In this document: in pieces, positions 26,986 to 34,634 of the stretch
Layout: each line of letters starts with the position of its first letter
Numbering within the stretch: the stretch's first letter is position 1
Source of the DNA: Novosphingobium sp.
GTDB taxonomy: Bacteria > Pseudomonadota > Alphaproteobacteria > Sphingomonadales > Sphingomonadaceae
Direction: 5' to 3'
Length of the DNA: 64,000 nucleotides
Assembly (NCBI RefSeq): GCF_039595395.1
Contig: NZ_JBCNLP010000001.1
Span: 1,364,001 to 1,428,000, forward strand
Made by a program: the position numbers and the translations under genes
The notes under the pieces: model-generated
The model's database searches: none
What the model was told of the DNA's origin: nothing
What the model saw: the letters and a program-made list of their open reading frames with translations, nothing else

Positions 26986-27578
26986 GAGGGAAGCGCGCTC
27001 GCATGGTCGGGCAAAGGCATGGTTTCGGCCAGATGCAGGCCCTGCTCGAAAGCGGCGAAGCTGGCGCGGGCGGTGTCGAGGGCGGCCGCGTGCCGGGCTT
27101 CGGGCAGGTCGCGCAGGGCCTTGACCAAAGGTTGCCACAGCGCGCGCAGGCTGTTGTCTTCCATATAATGGCTGAAACCGGGCGTGCCGGGCGACCAATA
27201 GCCGCGTGAGCGCAGCACCGCCGTGCCCAGCCGCGAGCCGATCAGCACATAGGCAGCCCCGGCAGGACCTTCGGTCGGCAGGGCGGGGACAGCGGGCAGA
27301 GGCGCATTGCAGCCCAGATCGGCCAGATCGCGCGCGACCATGGCCTCGACATCGGGCATGGCCAGCCCCAGTTCATCCTGAACAAAGCGTGCTGCCAAGG
27401 GGGCCACCGCCTGAAGGCCGATGGCATGGGCTTGCAGAAAGCGCGTCAGTCCTGCGTGGGTCGACAGGTCGCAGGCGCCCAGCAGGGCGTCCAGCCGCTC
27501 ATGATCTTCACGCGTGCCCTGCCTTAGGACATGGCGCAAATCCTCTGGCGCCATGGTGGGCATCGGGTTTTCGGGCAT
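26982..27578 (-). CDS. bphO: Heme oxygenase for biliverdin synthesis (BphO type)
   Basis: A 198-residue helical heme oxygenase-like protein. The proximal histidine is probably in TREDHERLDALL near residue 18, and the distal-helix glycine region is YVLIGSRLGTAVL near residue 118. It makes biliverdin, the chromophore of the adjacent bacteriophytochrome, and the ATGA overlap with that gene couples their translation. I chose the ATG at 27578, which follows GAAGG; an open frame continues to 27680 but the extra residues do not look like the family. Confidence 0.9.
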   Translation of the reverse strand: MPENPMPTMAPEDLRHVLRQGTREDHERLDALLGACDLSTHAGLTRFLQAHAIGLQAVAPLAARFVQDELGLAMPDVEAMVARDLADLGCNAPLPAVPALPTEGPAGAAYVLIGSRLGTAVLRSRGYWSPGTPGFSHYMEDNSLRALWQPLVKALRDLPEARHAAALDTARASFAAFEQGLHLAETMPLPDHASALPS

Positions 27579-27767
27579 TGCAACCTTCGCTTTCGGTACC
27601 GTATCTGATGCTAAATGCATCAGGAGCCCCAAGGCTCCCTCCTTCGCTGCAATCTGCGCAAATTTCCGGAGAGGGAACATCGTCGGGGCCGACGGCTTAG
27701 GAGATCAGAGCGCTGCTGTCTCGCAGGAAGACAGGCCATCGCCCCTTTTCCGGAGCTATCGCCACCC

Positions 27768-28196
27768 ATGCCCAGCGCCTTTTCCCGCTTCGCCGAACGA
27801 GTCTCCGTCTGGACGGGGCGGCCGGTTACCTTTGCGCTTGCCGTGGCGGTGGTGGTGATCTGGGCCGCCAGCGGGCCGTTGTTCCATTATTCCGACACAT
27901 GGCAGTTGGTGATCAACACCGGCACCACGATCATCACCTTCCTGATGGTCTTTGTGATCCAGAATTCGCAGAACCGCGACATTGTGGCGCTGCATTCCAA
28001 GATCGACGAGATCCTGCGCTCCGCCGACAAGGCGCGCAACCAGCTTGTCGGGCTGGAGCACAAGAGCGATGCCGAGATCGAGGCCATCCGCGACGCCATC
28101 GAGCAGGAATGCGATGTCGAGGGTGTCGAGGAAGCGATCGAAACTGCGGCAAAGGTGATCGAGGAGGTGAAGGACAAACTGCCGGAAAAGCAGTGA
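27768..28196 (+). CDS. Low-affinity iron permease-like membrane protein
   Basis: A 142-residue protein with two transmembrane segments (VTFALAVAVVVIWAASGPLF and TTIITFLMVFVIQNSQNRD) and a charged helical tail rich in Glu and Lys. The core WQLVINTGTTIITFLMVFV, followed by IQNSQNRD, is the signature of the low-affinity iron permease family (PF04120); a transport role in bacteria is not proved. GGAG precedes the ATG at 27768. It is divergent from bphO and ends next to the convergent GH130 gene. Confidence 0.85.
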   Translation: MPSAFSRFAERVSVWTGRPVTFALAVAVVVIWAASGPLFHYSDTWQLVINTGTTIITFLMVFVIQNSQNRDIVALHSKIDEILRSADKARNQLVGLEHKSDAEIEAIRDAIEQECDVEGVEEAIETAAKVIEEVKDKLPEKQ

Positions 28197-28200
28197 GGGC

Positions 28201-29538
28201 TTAGATCATCAGCGCCAGCAGATCCTCCAGCCGCGCCTTGGCAAAGCCCACCGAAATGTCCGAGATGCCATAGGGGATCAGCAACTGGTCCTTGCCCAGC
28301 AGCAGCGCGCCGCAGGTGTAGACCACATTGGGCACATAGCCCGCGCGGTCGGCATTCTCGGCGGTGAGCACCGGCTCGCGCACGCGGCCAATGACGCGCG
28401 AGGGATCGTCGCGGTCGAGCAGCACGCAGCCCAGCGCATATTTGCGCATCGCCCCCACGCCATGGGTGAACAGCAGCCAGCCCGCATCGGTCAGGATCGG
28501 GCTGCCGCAATTGCCGATTTGGATGAACTCCCAGGGATATTCGGGCTCCATCAGCAGCACGCCCTCATCGTCCCAGCGATCAAGCCGGTCCGATTTGAGG
28601 AGGTAGAGGTTCTTGCCGTCCTGACGGCCCACCATCAGATATTGCCCGCCGATCTTTTGCGGGAACAGCGCCATGCCCTTGTTGCGACCGGCGCGGCCCT
28701 GCACCGGCTCCAGCGTGAAGCGGTGGAAGTCGCGGGTGCGCAGCAATTCGCTGCGGATCGAGCGGCCCGAATAGGCGGTGTAGGTGCCGACCCATTCGAT
28801 GTCGCCGTCGCCATGGTCGAGCCGGACGAGGCGCAGATCCTCCAGCCCATTGGCCTGCTGTTCGGTGATGGGGAAGATCACCGTGTTCGACAGGCTGCTT
28901 TCGGGGTGGCGCTCCACCTGCACGGGGGCCTCGTCATCCTGCACACCCAGCCCATGGTCGCAGCGCTGCACGGCGGTGGCAAAGGCGGATTCCGGCCACA
29001 GGGAGAAGCTGCCATCATCGCTGGCGATCCCCTCGCGGAAGGCGACCGAGCTGATATGCCCTTCGCCCACCGCCCGCAGCGAGAGGATGAAGCGCACCGT
29101 GCCCTCTTTCATCCCGCTCTGGTCCGGGTGAGGGACGATGGAGGGGTTCATCAAGGCGGCGGCGGCATAGGTGTATTCATGGCAGAAATAGGCGCCGATC
29201 AGCTTGCGCCGCGTCGGCGAGAAATTGGCCACGCCGACATCGCGGCGGCCCAGTTCCAGCGCATTGGCCACCTCTTCGAAGCGGGCCTCGAACATGTGTT
29301 CGGTCTGCCAGTGGCGGTCGAGGAAGTCGTGCAGGACCAGCGCATATTCGCGCTCCACCTGTGCCTCGTCCAGCGAGACGACATCGCGCACAAGCCGCAA
29401 GGCGCGCCCCTCGGGCGCGCCTGCTCCCTGCCACCCCAGGTGGAAGGGGCGCAGAACGACCCGTGTGGGGTCGGCATGAAGTCTCTCATCAAGAATATGC
29501 AGCGGATTGCGCGACAGGACGTGCAACTGTTTGTCCAA
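28201..29538 (-). CDS. GH130-type glycoside phosphorylase/hydrolase
   Basis: A 445-residue five-bladed beta-propeller protein of the GH130 group, which cleaves beta-mannosides by phosphorolysis or hydrolysis. Visible features are NPLHILDERLHADPTRVVLR split as NPLHIL and HADPTRVVLRPF at the start, GLEDLRLVRL (probable proton-donor Asp) near residue 220, and REPVLTAENADRAGYVPNV near residue 390. The TTG at 29538 is chosen because AAGGGGA lies 6 bases upstream. The start lies inside the 3' end of the glycosyltransferase gene, a 50-bp overlap. The pair probably makes and trims a mannose-containing glycan. Confidence 0.82.
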   Translation of the reverse strand: MDKQLHVLSRNPLHILDERLHADPTRVVLRPFHLGWQGAGAPEGRALRLVRDVVSLDEAQVEREYALVLHDFLDRHWQTEHMFEARFEEVANALELGRRDVGVANFSPTRRKLIGAYFCHEYTYAAAALMNPSIVPHPDQSGMKEGTVRFILSLRAVGEGHISSVAFREGIASDDGSFSLWPESAFATAVQRCDHGLGVQDDEAPVQVERHPESSLSNTVIFPITEQQANGLEDLRLVRLDHGDGDIEWVGTYTAYSGRSIRSELLRTRDFHRFTLEPVQGRAGRNKGMALFPQKIGGQYLMVGRQDGKNLYLLKSDRLDRWDDEGVLLMEPEYPWEFIQIGNCGSPILTDAGWLLFTHGVGAMRKYALGCVLLDRDDPSRVIGRVREPVLTAENADRAGYVPNVVYTCGALLLGKDQLLIPYGISDISVGFAKARLEDLLALMI

Positions 29539-31897
29539 GTTGGATCCCCTTGATGGGCGTCTGGCTGGCCGTGGCAACGGCTTGTGAGAGATGCGTGCTC
29601 TGCTGAAACTGGGGCGGCGCAAGGCGACGCAGCAGTTGGCACAAGCTGTGATGGCCAAGCTGGAAGGCCAAAATCGATTCCGCACCCGAATTTTCGTTAC
29701 GCCCTCGCGGCGTTACACCGTCACGGCACCGTCCGGTGGCGATATCGGCCAGCACGACGCCGCGGTCATTGGCGCCGAAGAACCATTGATACACCTGCTG
29801 GGCCTGATCGGTCCACCCCTTGTCAGCGGTTGCGACGAAGGCGCTATGGAAAGCCTCGATGGCGGCCTGAGCCTCAAGCGGTTGTTGATCAAAGGGTTGC
29901 CATGTGCCCTGACGGCCAAAGCTTTCCGAGCCGATGGGGCGGAAATGGCCCTGAATGCCGGTCTGGCAGCGGCTGATCCAGTCGAGCGTTTCCAGGCCGA
30001 TTGCCAGCCAGGTTTTTTCGCCGAGCCGGTGCCCAGCCTCGATGAGCACCTGACACAGGCGCGGATTGTCATAGCCCAGCACCGCCTCGAACCAGGCCCA
30101 GTCGGGGCGGCGCGTCTTGTCGAGCAGATGAGCCAGCATGTTGCAGCTGTCGATCACCATGTCGCGCGCGCCGTCGTGCTGCTTGCCCGCGCGCATCAGC
30201 GCCAGCGCGCCCAGCGCGGCAAAGCCCATGGCGCGCGGGCTCTGCAGCGGCTCCATGCTGTCGAGCACGCGGTCGAACAGGTCGAGTGCCCAGGCGCGAA
30301 TGTCGGGCAGGGGCGAATGCTCCACCGTATGGCCCAAAGCCCAGAGCGCGCGACCGTTGGAATCCTCCGAGCCCTCGGTTTCGCACCATGTCCGGTCGAA
30401 ATTCATGAAGTTGCGGAAGCGGCCCTTTTCCGGATTCCAGGCATATTGCACGAAGGCGGCGTAGCAGATGCTCCAGCGCAGGCGTTCCGCTTCGCTCAGC
30501 GAGGTCGAGACATTCATCAGCATCAGCGCGCGCGCGTTGTCGTCGAGGCAATAGCCATGGTGCCGATCGGGCACGATGCCGACCGAATGCTGCAGCATGC
30601 CGGTGGCGTCGCTCATGGCAAAGACGGCGGAGAGGCCCGGCACCATCTGCGGCGAGACGGGGCGGGGCGAGGGCGCCATCGTCTCGCGCACCAGCTTGGC
30701 CCCTGCCTGCGCAAACAGCGGCCAGATGGTCTGGCGGCCGCGCTGATAGGCGCGCAGCTTGGTGGCCATCAGCGCCTTGGGATCGTCGAGCAGGGCATTG
30801 ACGGCCTGGGCGATCGCCTCGGGCGCATTGCTGGGGATCAGGCGGCCCACGCCATCGGCCAGCAGCTCGCTGGCATGGACATAGCTGGTGGACACCACCG
30901 CCTTGCCCAGCGCCACCGCATAGCTGAGCGTGCCCGAAGTGGACTGGCCCAGATTGGGATAGGGCGTGATGTAGATGTCGCAGGCCTCAAGCTGGTCGAG
31001 CAGCTCATCGGTGTCGAGGAAGCGGTTTTCCCAGACGATATGATCCGCCACGCCCAACTCCTGAGCGCGAGCGATCAGCCCTTCACGATAGGTTTCGCCA
31101 TCGCGGGCCAGCAACACCGGATGGGTGGCGCCCAGAATGCGATAGATCACATCGGGATGGCGCGCGATGATGGCGGGCAGCGCCTCGATCACCTGCTCCA
31201 GCCCCTTGCCGGGGCCCAGCAGGCCGAAGGTGGTCAGCACCTGCCTGCCTTCCAGACCCATGCGGACCTTGGCGCCTTCCTCGCCGCCGAAGGGGCGGTC
31301 GGGGGCGCCATGCTCGATGATCTCGATGGTCTCCGGGCGGGCATGGTAGCTGGAGGTCAGCAGATCGGCGCCATGGCGCGACATCACCATCACCTTGCTG
31401 GCGCGGCTGACGAGATGCTCGGTCACCGCGCGCTGCCCTGCGGAGGGCTTTGCCAGCACGGTGTGGAAGGTGACCAGCAGCGGGGCGGCGACGCCATCGA
31501 CCAGCGCGCGCACCATATCGCCGTCGGGGCCGCCGAAGATGCCGAACTCATGCTGCAGCCAGACCACATCGGCGCCGCTTTCGTTGATCAGCCGCGCGGC
31601 GCGGGCATAGGCCTCGGCATTGTCGGCCTCGATGGTGTGGACGTGGGGCTCATAGGTGAGACCGGAGTCCTGCTGGTCCAGCGCATAGACGTCGACGTCG
31701 ATGTCGGGGACATAGGCGGCCAGCTTCTCGCTGATGTCGCAGGTGAAGGTGGCGATGCCGCAGCGGCGCGGGGTGTAGGTGCCGATCAGCGCGACGCGCA
31801 GCCGGCGGGTATGCGGCTCATGCGCGAAGAGATCGACCACATCCGCAGGGCCGCTTATGCCGGGCGTGTTGCTCGCGTCAGGGAAGAAGGTGGTCAT
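29489..31897 (-). CDS. Two-domain protein: GT4 glycosyltransferase plus helical C-terminal domain
   Basis: An 802-residue protein. Residues 35-400 form a GT-B, GT4-type transferase: IGTYTPRRCGIATFTCDI at the start, VVWLQHEFGIFGG near residue 110, FGLLGPGKGLEQVI near 225, and ITPYPNLGQSTSGTLSYA near 315. Residues 420-780 form an alpha-helical region (DRHHGYCLDDNARAL; RALWALGHTVE) similar to alpha/alpha-barrel glycosidase folds, perhaps substrate-binding. Such proteins are found beside GH130 genes in alphaproteobacteria. An exact EcfG promoter match lies 57 bp upstream, so the operon is probably stress-induced. Substrate unknown. Confidence 0.88.
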   Translation of the reverse strand: MTTFFPDASNTPGISGPADVVDLFAHEPHTRRLRVALIGTYTPRRCGIATFTCDISEKLAAYVPDIDVDVYALDQQDSGLTYEPHVHTIEADNAEAYARAARLINESGADVVWLQHEFGIFGGPDGDMVRALVDGVAAPLLVTFHTVLAKPSAGQRAVTEHLVSRASKVMVMSRHGADLLTSSYHARPETIEIIEHGAPDRPFGGEEGAKVRMGLEGRQVLTTFGLLGPGKGLEQVIEALPAIIARHPDVIYRILGATHPVLLARDGETYREGLIARAQELGVADHIVWENRFLDTDELLDQLEACDIYITPYPNLGQSTSGTLSYAVALGKAVVSTSYVHASELLADGVGRLIPSNAPEAIAQAVNALLDDPKALMATKLRAYQRGRQTIWPLFAQAGAKLVRETMAPSPRPVSPQMVPGLSAVFAMSDATGMLQHSVGIVPDRHHGYCLDDNARALMLMNVSTSLSEAERLRWSICYAAFVQYAWNPEKGRFRNFMNFDRTWCETEGSEDSNGRALWALGHTVEHSPLPDIRAWALDLFDRVLDSMEPLQSPRAMGFAALGALALMRAGKQHDGARDMVIDSCNMLAHLLDKTRRPDWAWFEAVLGYDNPRLCQVLIEAGHRLGEKTWLAIGLETLDWISRCQTGIQGHFRPIGSESFGRQGTWQPFDQQPLEAQAAIEAFHSAFVATADKGWTDQAQQVYQWFFGANDRGVVLADIATGRCRDGVTPRGRNENSGAESILAFQLGHHSLCQLLRRLAPPQFQQSTHLSQAVATASQTPIKGIQLGQTVARPVAQSAAYS

Positions 31898-31953
31898 GGC
31901 GGGGGGCTTCCCTCAGGGCGGCACTGTCCGGTTCATCCGGGGCTCACCTGAAC

Positions 31954-31978
31954 AATGGGTCAGCTTGACAGGAGTTCC
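31954..31978 (-). promoter_or_regulatory. EcfG-type promoter of the glycosyltransferase-GH130 operon
   Basis: On the minus strand GGAAC (31978-31974), a 16-bp spacer and CATT (31957-31954) lie 57 bp before the ATG at 31897. Motif and spacing are the same as those before ecfG, nepR and the ferritin-like gene. The rest of the gap to nepR shows no other feature. Confidence 0.75.
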
Positions 31979-32166
31979 ACCTGTCTGGCGCCGGATCGAC
32001 CCAAAATTGTAACCTTTCAGATGAGCCGTTTAGTGCATCACTTCGACGCGGTTTTGGGGTGATGTCCGGCCTGTGCGACCAGCCGGAAAGCGATGGGGAA
32101 AGCGGCACAAGCGATGCCTTGCCGCGCGCGGTGGAAGGAGGTCAGGGTCCGGTCAGCGCTGCGGGC

Positions 32167-32343
32167 TCATTTGATCTTCCTGGCGATCCTGGCCATCAGA
32201 TTTTCGAATTCGGGCGGCACGCCCTCATCCACCGCGGCATTGTAGAAGTCGCGGATATCCTTGCCCCAGCCGGTCTGTTCGAGCAGCTTGTCGGAGCTTT
32301 CAGGAGGCTTGTCGCCAAACAGGGAAGGGCTGGTATCGGGCAC
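32167..32343 (-). CDS. nepR: NepR family anti-sigma factor
   Basis: A 58-residue protein that is not obvious from long open frames. Its C-terminal half, WGKDIRDFYNAAVDEGVPPE then FENLMARI, aligns without gaps to the NepR core (G-x2-LR-x2-Y-x2-V-x3-VP-x2-F-x2-LL). NepR holds EcfG inactive until phosphorylated PhyR captures it. The GTG at 32343 is preceded by TGGAAG; a stop codon lies 27 bases upstream in frame, so the protein cannot be much longer. It has its own exact EcfG promoter match 112 bp upstream and lies downstream of phyR on the same strand, not beside ecfG as in many relatives. Confidence 0.8.
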   Translation of the reverse strand: MPDTSPSLFGDKPPESSDKLLEQTGWGKDIRDFYNAAVDEGVPPEFENLMARIARKIK

Positions 32344-32454
32344 GGTCAGCTTCCAGTCGAAAACGTGTCATGGCGGGGCCGCCGGGCGAATGCCGCAGTG
32401 CGGTAAGGCGACGAAAATCCGGGGCGCCCCCATGATGTCATGGTCTGAATTCGT

Positions 32455-32479
32455 AATGGTGTCGCCCGGTGAATGTTCC
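32455..32479 (-). promoter_or_regulatory. EcfG-type promoter of nepR
   Basis: On the minus strand GGAAC (32479-32475), a 16-bp spacer and CATT (32458-32455) lie between phyR and nepR, 112 bp before the nepR GTG. This would give feedback expression of the anti-sigma factor. Confidence 0.75.
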
Positions 32480-32553
32480 GCCCTCCGCCTCGATGAGAGG
32501 CTCCACTTGCGCCTCCATCGGGCCGGGCTGAAACATGCCGGGACGACATGGGT

Positions 32554-33375
32554 TCAGGCATTCAGATTGGAGCCGAAGAACAGCGCCTGGCTGATGGTGG
32601 TCAGCACGGTTTCCTCGCGGAAGGGCTTGCTGATCAGCAGGGTGGGCTCAAGCCCCTCGCCGGTCAGCAGCTTTTCGGGGAAGGCGGTGATGAAGATCAC
32701 CGGCACGGGGCCGATTTTCAGAATGTCCTCAATGGCATCGATGCCCGAGCTGCCATCGGCGAGCTGAATGTCGCTGAGCACCAGCGTGGGGCGGTGCAGC
32801 GCATAGGCCTCGCGCGCCTGCTGGGCGGTGGTGGCGCTGGCGACGATGCGGTGGCCCGCGCTGCTGACGATATCGGCCAGATGGGTGGAGATCAGCGGTT
32901 CATCCTCGATGATCAGCACATCGGCGACATTGTCGCGCGCGATATCGGCCAGCGCTTCCTTCACCAGCTCCTCGGCCTCCTCGTCGGAGACGCTGAGGAT
33001 CTGCGCGGTTTGGGAAATCGGGAAATCCTCAAGCTGGCTGAGCAGCAGCGCCTGACGCCGCAGCGTGGAAACGCGGCCAAGCTGCGAGGGGCTGCCATCC
33101 TCCGGCCCGGCGCCATCGCGGCCCACATCGGGGTCGACCGAGGTCCAGACGCCGGTAAAGGCATGATAAAGTCCGACGCGGCTTTCCGAAATGCGTTCCA
33201 GCAGATCGGCATCCTCCAGCGCGGCGTTCAGCGTCATGCGCACCAGATTGTCGCCCATCGACTGCGAGCCGGTGGCGGCGCGGGCGTAGCGGCGCAGATA
33301 GGGCAGCGAGGATGCCAGGGCCTGGGTTTTGGATGGCTGGTCTTTGAGGTGGGGGCGATCCGAAGTAAGCGGCAT
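32554..33375 (-). CDS. phyR: PhyR general stress response regulator (sigma-like domain plus receiver)
   Basis: A 273-residue anti-anti-sigma factor. Residues 10-155 form the EcfG-like sigma mimic (LPYLRRYARAATGSQSMGDN; LERISESRVGLYHAF; ISQTAQILSVSDEEAEELV) that binds NepR. The receiver follows (ADVLIIEDEPLISTHL; phosphoacceptor in LVLSDIQLADGSSG; FITAFPEKLLTGEG and ISKPF, the FATGUY-type pattern). The ATG at 33375 has AAGGA upstream. It is divergent from ecfG; the shared 346-bp gap holds GGAAC motifs for both genes. Kinases in the nearby sensory operon are candidate phosphodonors. Confidence 0.96.
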   Translation of the reverse strand: MPLTSDRPHLKDQPSKTQALASSLPYLRRYARAATGSQSMGDNLVRMTLNAALEDADLLERISESRVGLYHAFTGVWTSVDPDVGRDGAGPEDGSPSQLGRVSTLRRQALLLSQLEDFPISQTAQILSVSDEEAEELVKEALADIARDNVADVLIIEDEPLISTHLADIVSSAGHRIVASATTAQQAREAYALHRPTLVLSDIQLADGSSGIDAIEDILKIGPVPVIFITAFPEKLLTGEGLEPTLLISKPFREETVLTTISQALFFGSNLNA

Positions 33376-33509
33376 CAAACGATCCTTGGTCCAGGCAGAC
33401 AGCCACGCACCGAATGGGCGCATCAGGTGTCTGCGGATCGTTCAGTGCCTGTGTGTGCCTGCCGACCAGCGGGATTCCCCCTGCGCGCCTGGGCGCTGTC
33501 CTGATGCTT

Positions 33510-33534
33510 TACGCTTCCGCTGCGTGCTTGTTCC
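33510..33534 (-). promoter_or_regulatory. Near-match EcfG promoter for phyR
   Basis: On the minus strand GGAAC (33534-33530), a 16-bp spacer and CGTA (33513-33510) match the EcfG consensus except for the last -10 base. It lies 135 bp before the phyR ATG. Confidence 0.5.
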
Positions 33535-33664
33535 GTCATCGGCGAAAGGCGGGCTGAAAAATTATTTTTTGTTGCGGGGTGCGCGTGCTGTGGAGCCCCG
33601 GTTTTTCAGGCTTTCGGCGGCAGAGGGCATGGCGATGGACTGTGCAACAGGCTGGATGGGCGGC

Positions 33665-33689
33665 GGAACCTTCCTCGATCCCGGCCATT
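33665..33689 (+). promoter_or_regulatory. EcfG-type promoter of ecfG
   Basis: GGAAC (33665-33669), a 16-bp spacer and CATT (33686-33689) lie 32 bp before the ATG at 33722. Autoregulation of ecfG is known in alphaproteobacteria. Confidence 0.75.
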
Positions 33690-33721
33690 GATTGGGTAAC
33701 ACAGATGACGGGAGATGCCCC

Positions 33722-34447
33722 ATGATCGGACAGTCGATCGAACAGAATCAGAAGCTTGCTCCCCAGCACAACGGCGTGATTGCTGCGCAGCAGAGCACCT
33801 CGGCCCCGAGCGGCACGCCGAAAATTCAGGGCAAGATCGAAGGCGACCCGCTTTCGGATGCCGACTTCCACAAGGAACTGACGGCGGCCATTCCTCACCT
33901 GCGCGCTTTCGCCCGCATGCTCTGCGGCGACCGCGACCGCGCCGACGATCTGGCGCAGGAAACGCTGATGAAGGCCTGGGCCGCGCGTGACCGCTATGTC
34001 GCGGGCAGCAGCTTCCGCGCCTGGACTTACACCATTCTGCGCCACCACTATTTCGGTCAGGTCCGCCGCGAGCGCTTCGTGGGCGAATATGACGAGACCG
34101 AGGCCGAGCGCATCCTGAACATTCAGGGCTCGCAGGAAGGCCGCCTTGAGGCTGCCGACGTGCTGCGCGCTCTGGCCACCCTGCCTGCCGCCCAGCGCGA
34201 GGTGCTGGTGCTGGTTTCGATCGGCAGCGTCAGCTATGAAGAGATCGCCGAAATCTGCGGCGTCGCCCTCGGCACGGTGAAGAGCCGCATCGCCCGCGCC
34301 CGTGCCGCGCTTTCGGCGGCCATCGACAGCGGCGTGCTGCCCGATGCGCGCAGCAGCTTCGTCCTGAAGGGCGAAGTGCTCGATGCCTTCCTTGAAGAGC
34401 TGCGCAAGGTTGCTCCGCCCCATATCATCGCACGACTGGCAGCCTGA
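33722..34447 (+). CDS. ecfG: EcfG family extracytoplasmic-function sigma factor
   Basis: A 241-residue sigma factor for the general stress response. A polar N-terminal extension of about 50 residues precedes region 2 (IPHLRAFARMLCGDRDRADD; LAQETLMKAWAARDRY; FRAWTYTILRHHYF) and region 4 (LPAAQREVLVLVSIGSVSYE; IAEICGVALGTVKSRIARAR). A C-terminal extension of about 40 residues follows, ending RKVAPPHIIARLAA. The ATG at 33722 has GGGAG upstream and gives a better start than 33692. Two terminator hairpins follow. The N-terminal extension is longer than in many EcfG proteins and may affect NepR binding; that is inference. Confidence 0.93.
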   Translation: MIGQSIEQNQKLAPQHNGVIAAQQSTSAPSGTPKIQGKIEGDPLSDADFHKELTAAIPHLRAFARMLCGDRDRADDLAQETLMKAWAARDRYVAGSSFRAWTYTILRHHYFGQVRRERFVGEYDETEAERILNIQGSQEGRLEAADVLRALATLPAAQREVLVLVSIGSVSYEEIAEICGVALGTVKSRIARARAALSAAIDSGVLPDARSSFVLKGEVLDAFLEELRKVAPPHIIARLAA

Positions 34448-34464
34448 CCCTCCCTGCCAGCGCA

Positions 34465-34499
34465 ACCGGCGGCATGCCTTACGGTGTGCCGCCGGTTTT
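34465..34499 (+). terminator. Intrinsic terminator 1 after ecfG
   Basis: The 10-bp arms ACCGGCGGCA and TGCCGCCGGT enclose a 12-nt loop and are followed by TTTG, just after the ecfG stop. Confidence 0.65.
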
Positions 34500-34524
34500 G
34501 CGTTTGTTTAAAGGCATCTGTTTG

Positions 34525-34551
34525 AAAATCCGGCGAAAGAGCCGGATTTTT
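34525..34551. terminator. Intrinsic terminator 2 between ecfG and the sensory operon
   Basis: The arms AAAATCCGGC and GCCGGATTTT enclose a 6-nt loop, with T runs on either strand. It can serve both ecfG and the convergent kinase operon. Confidence 0.75.
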
Positions 34552-34634
34552 ACGTCACCGGCCCTCTCCCCCGCCGGGCACCCATAGGATGCTGCCGATG
34601 GGTGGCCGGGCGGGGGAGTGGCCAGAGCAAACTG

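Larger units (their letters stand above)
33376..33721. promoter_or_regulatory. phyR-ecfG divergent promoter region
   Basis: This 346-bp gap has no convincing gene on either strand. It holds the ecfG promoter match (33665-33689) and a near match for phyR on the minus strand (33510-33534), plus an AT-rich stretch around 33553-33570 that stands out from the surrounding GC-rich DNA. Confidence 0.6.

Noticed and set aside
25102..27168. A 688-codon open frame opposite the bacteriophytochrome gene
   Set aside because: Antisense shadow of a well-supported gene; no domain pattern of its own.
27674..27699. GGAAC-N17-CTTA before the iron permease-like gene
   Set aside because: Two mismatches in the -10 element and a longer spacer; below the level used for the other promoters.
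29591..31951. A 786-codon open frame opposite the glycosyltransferase gene
   Set aside because: It is complementary to a recognised gene with clear motifs and has the low-complexity composition typical of antisense frames in GC-rich DNA.
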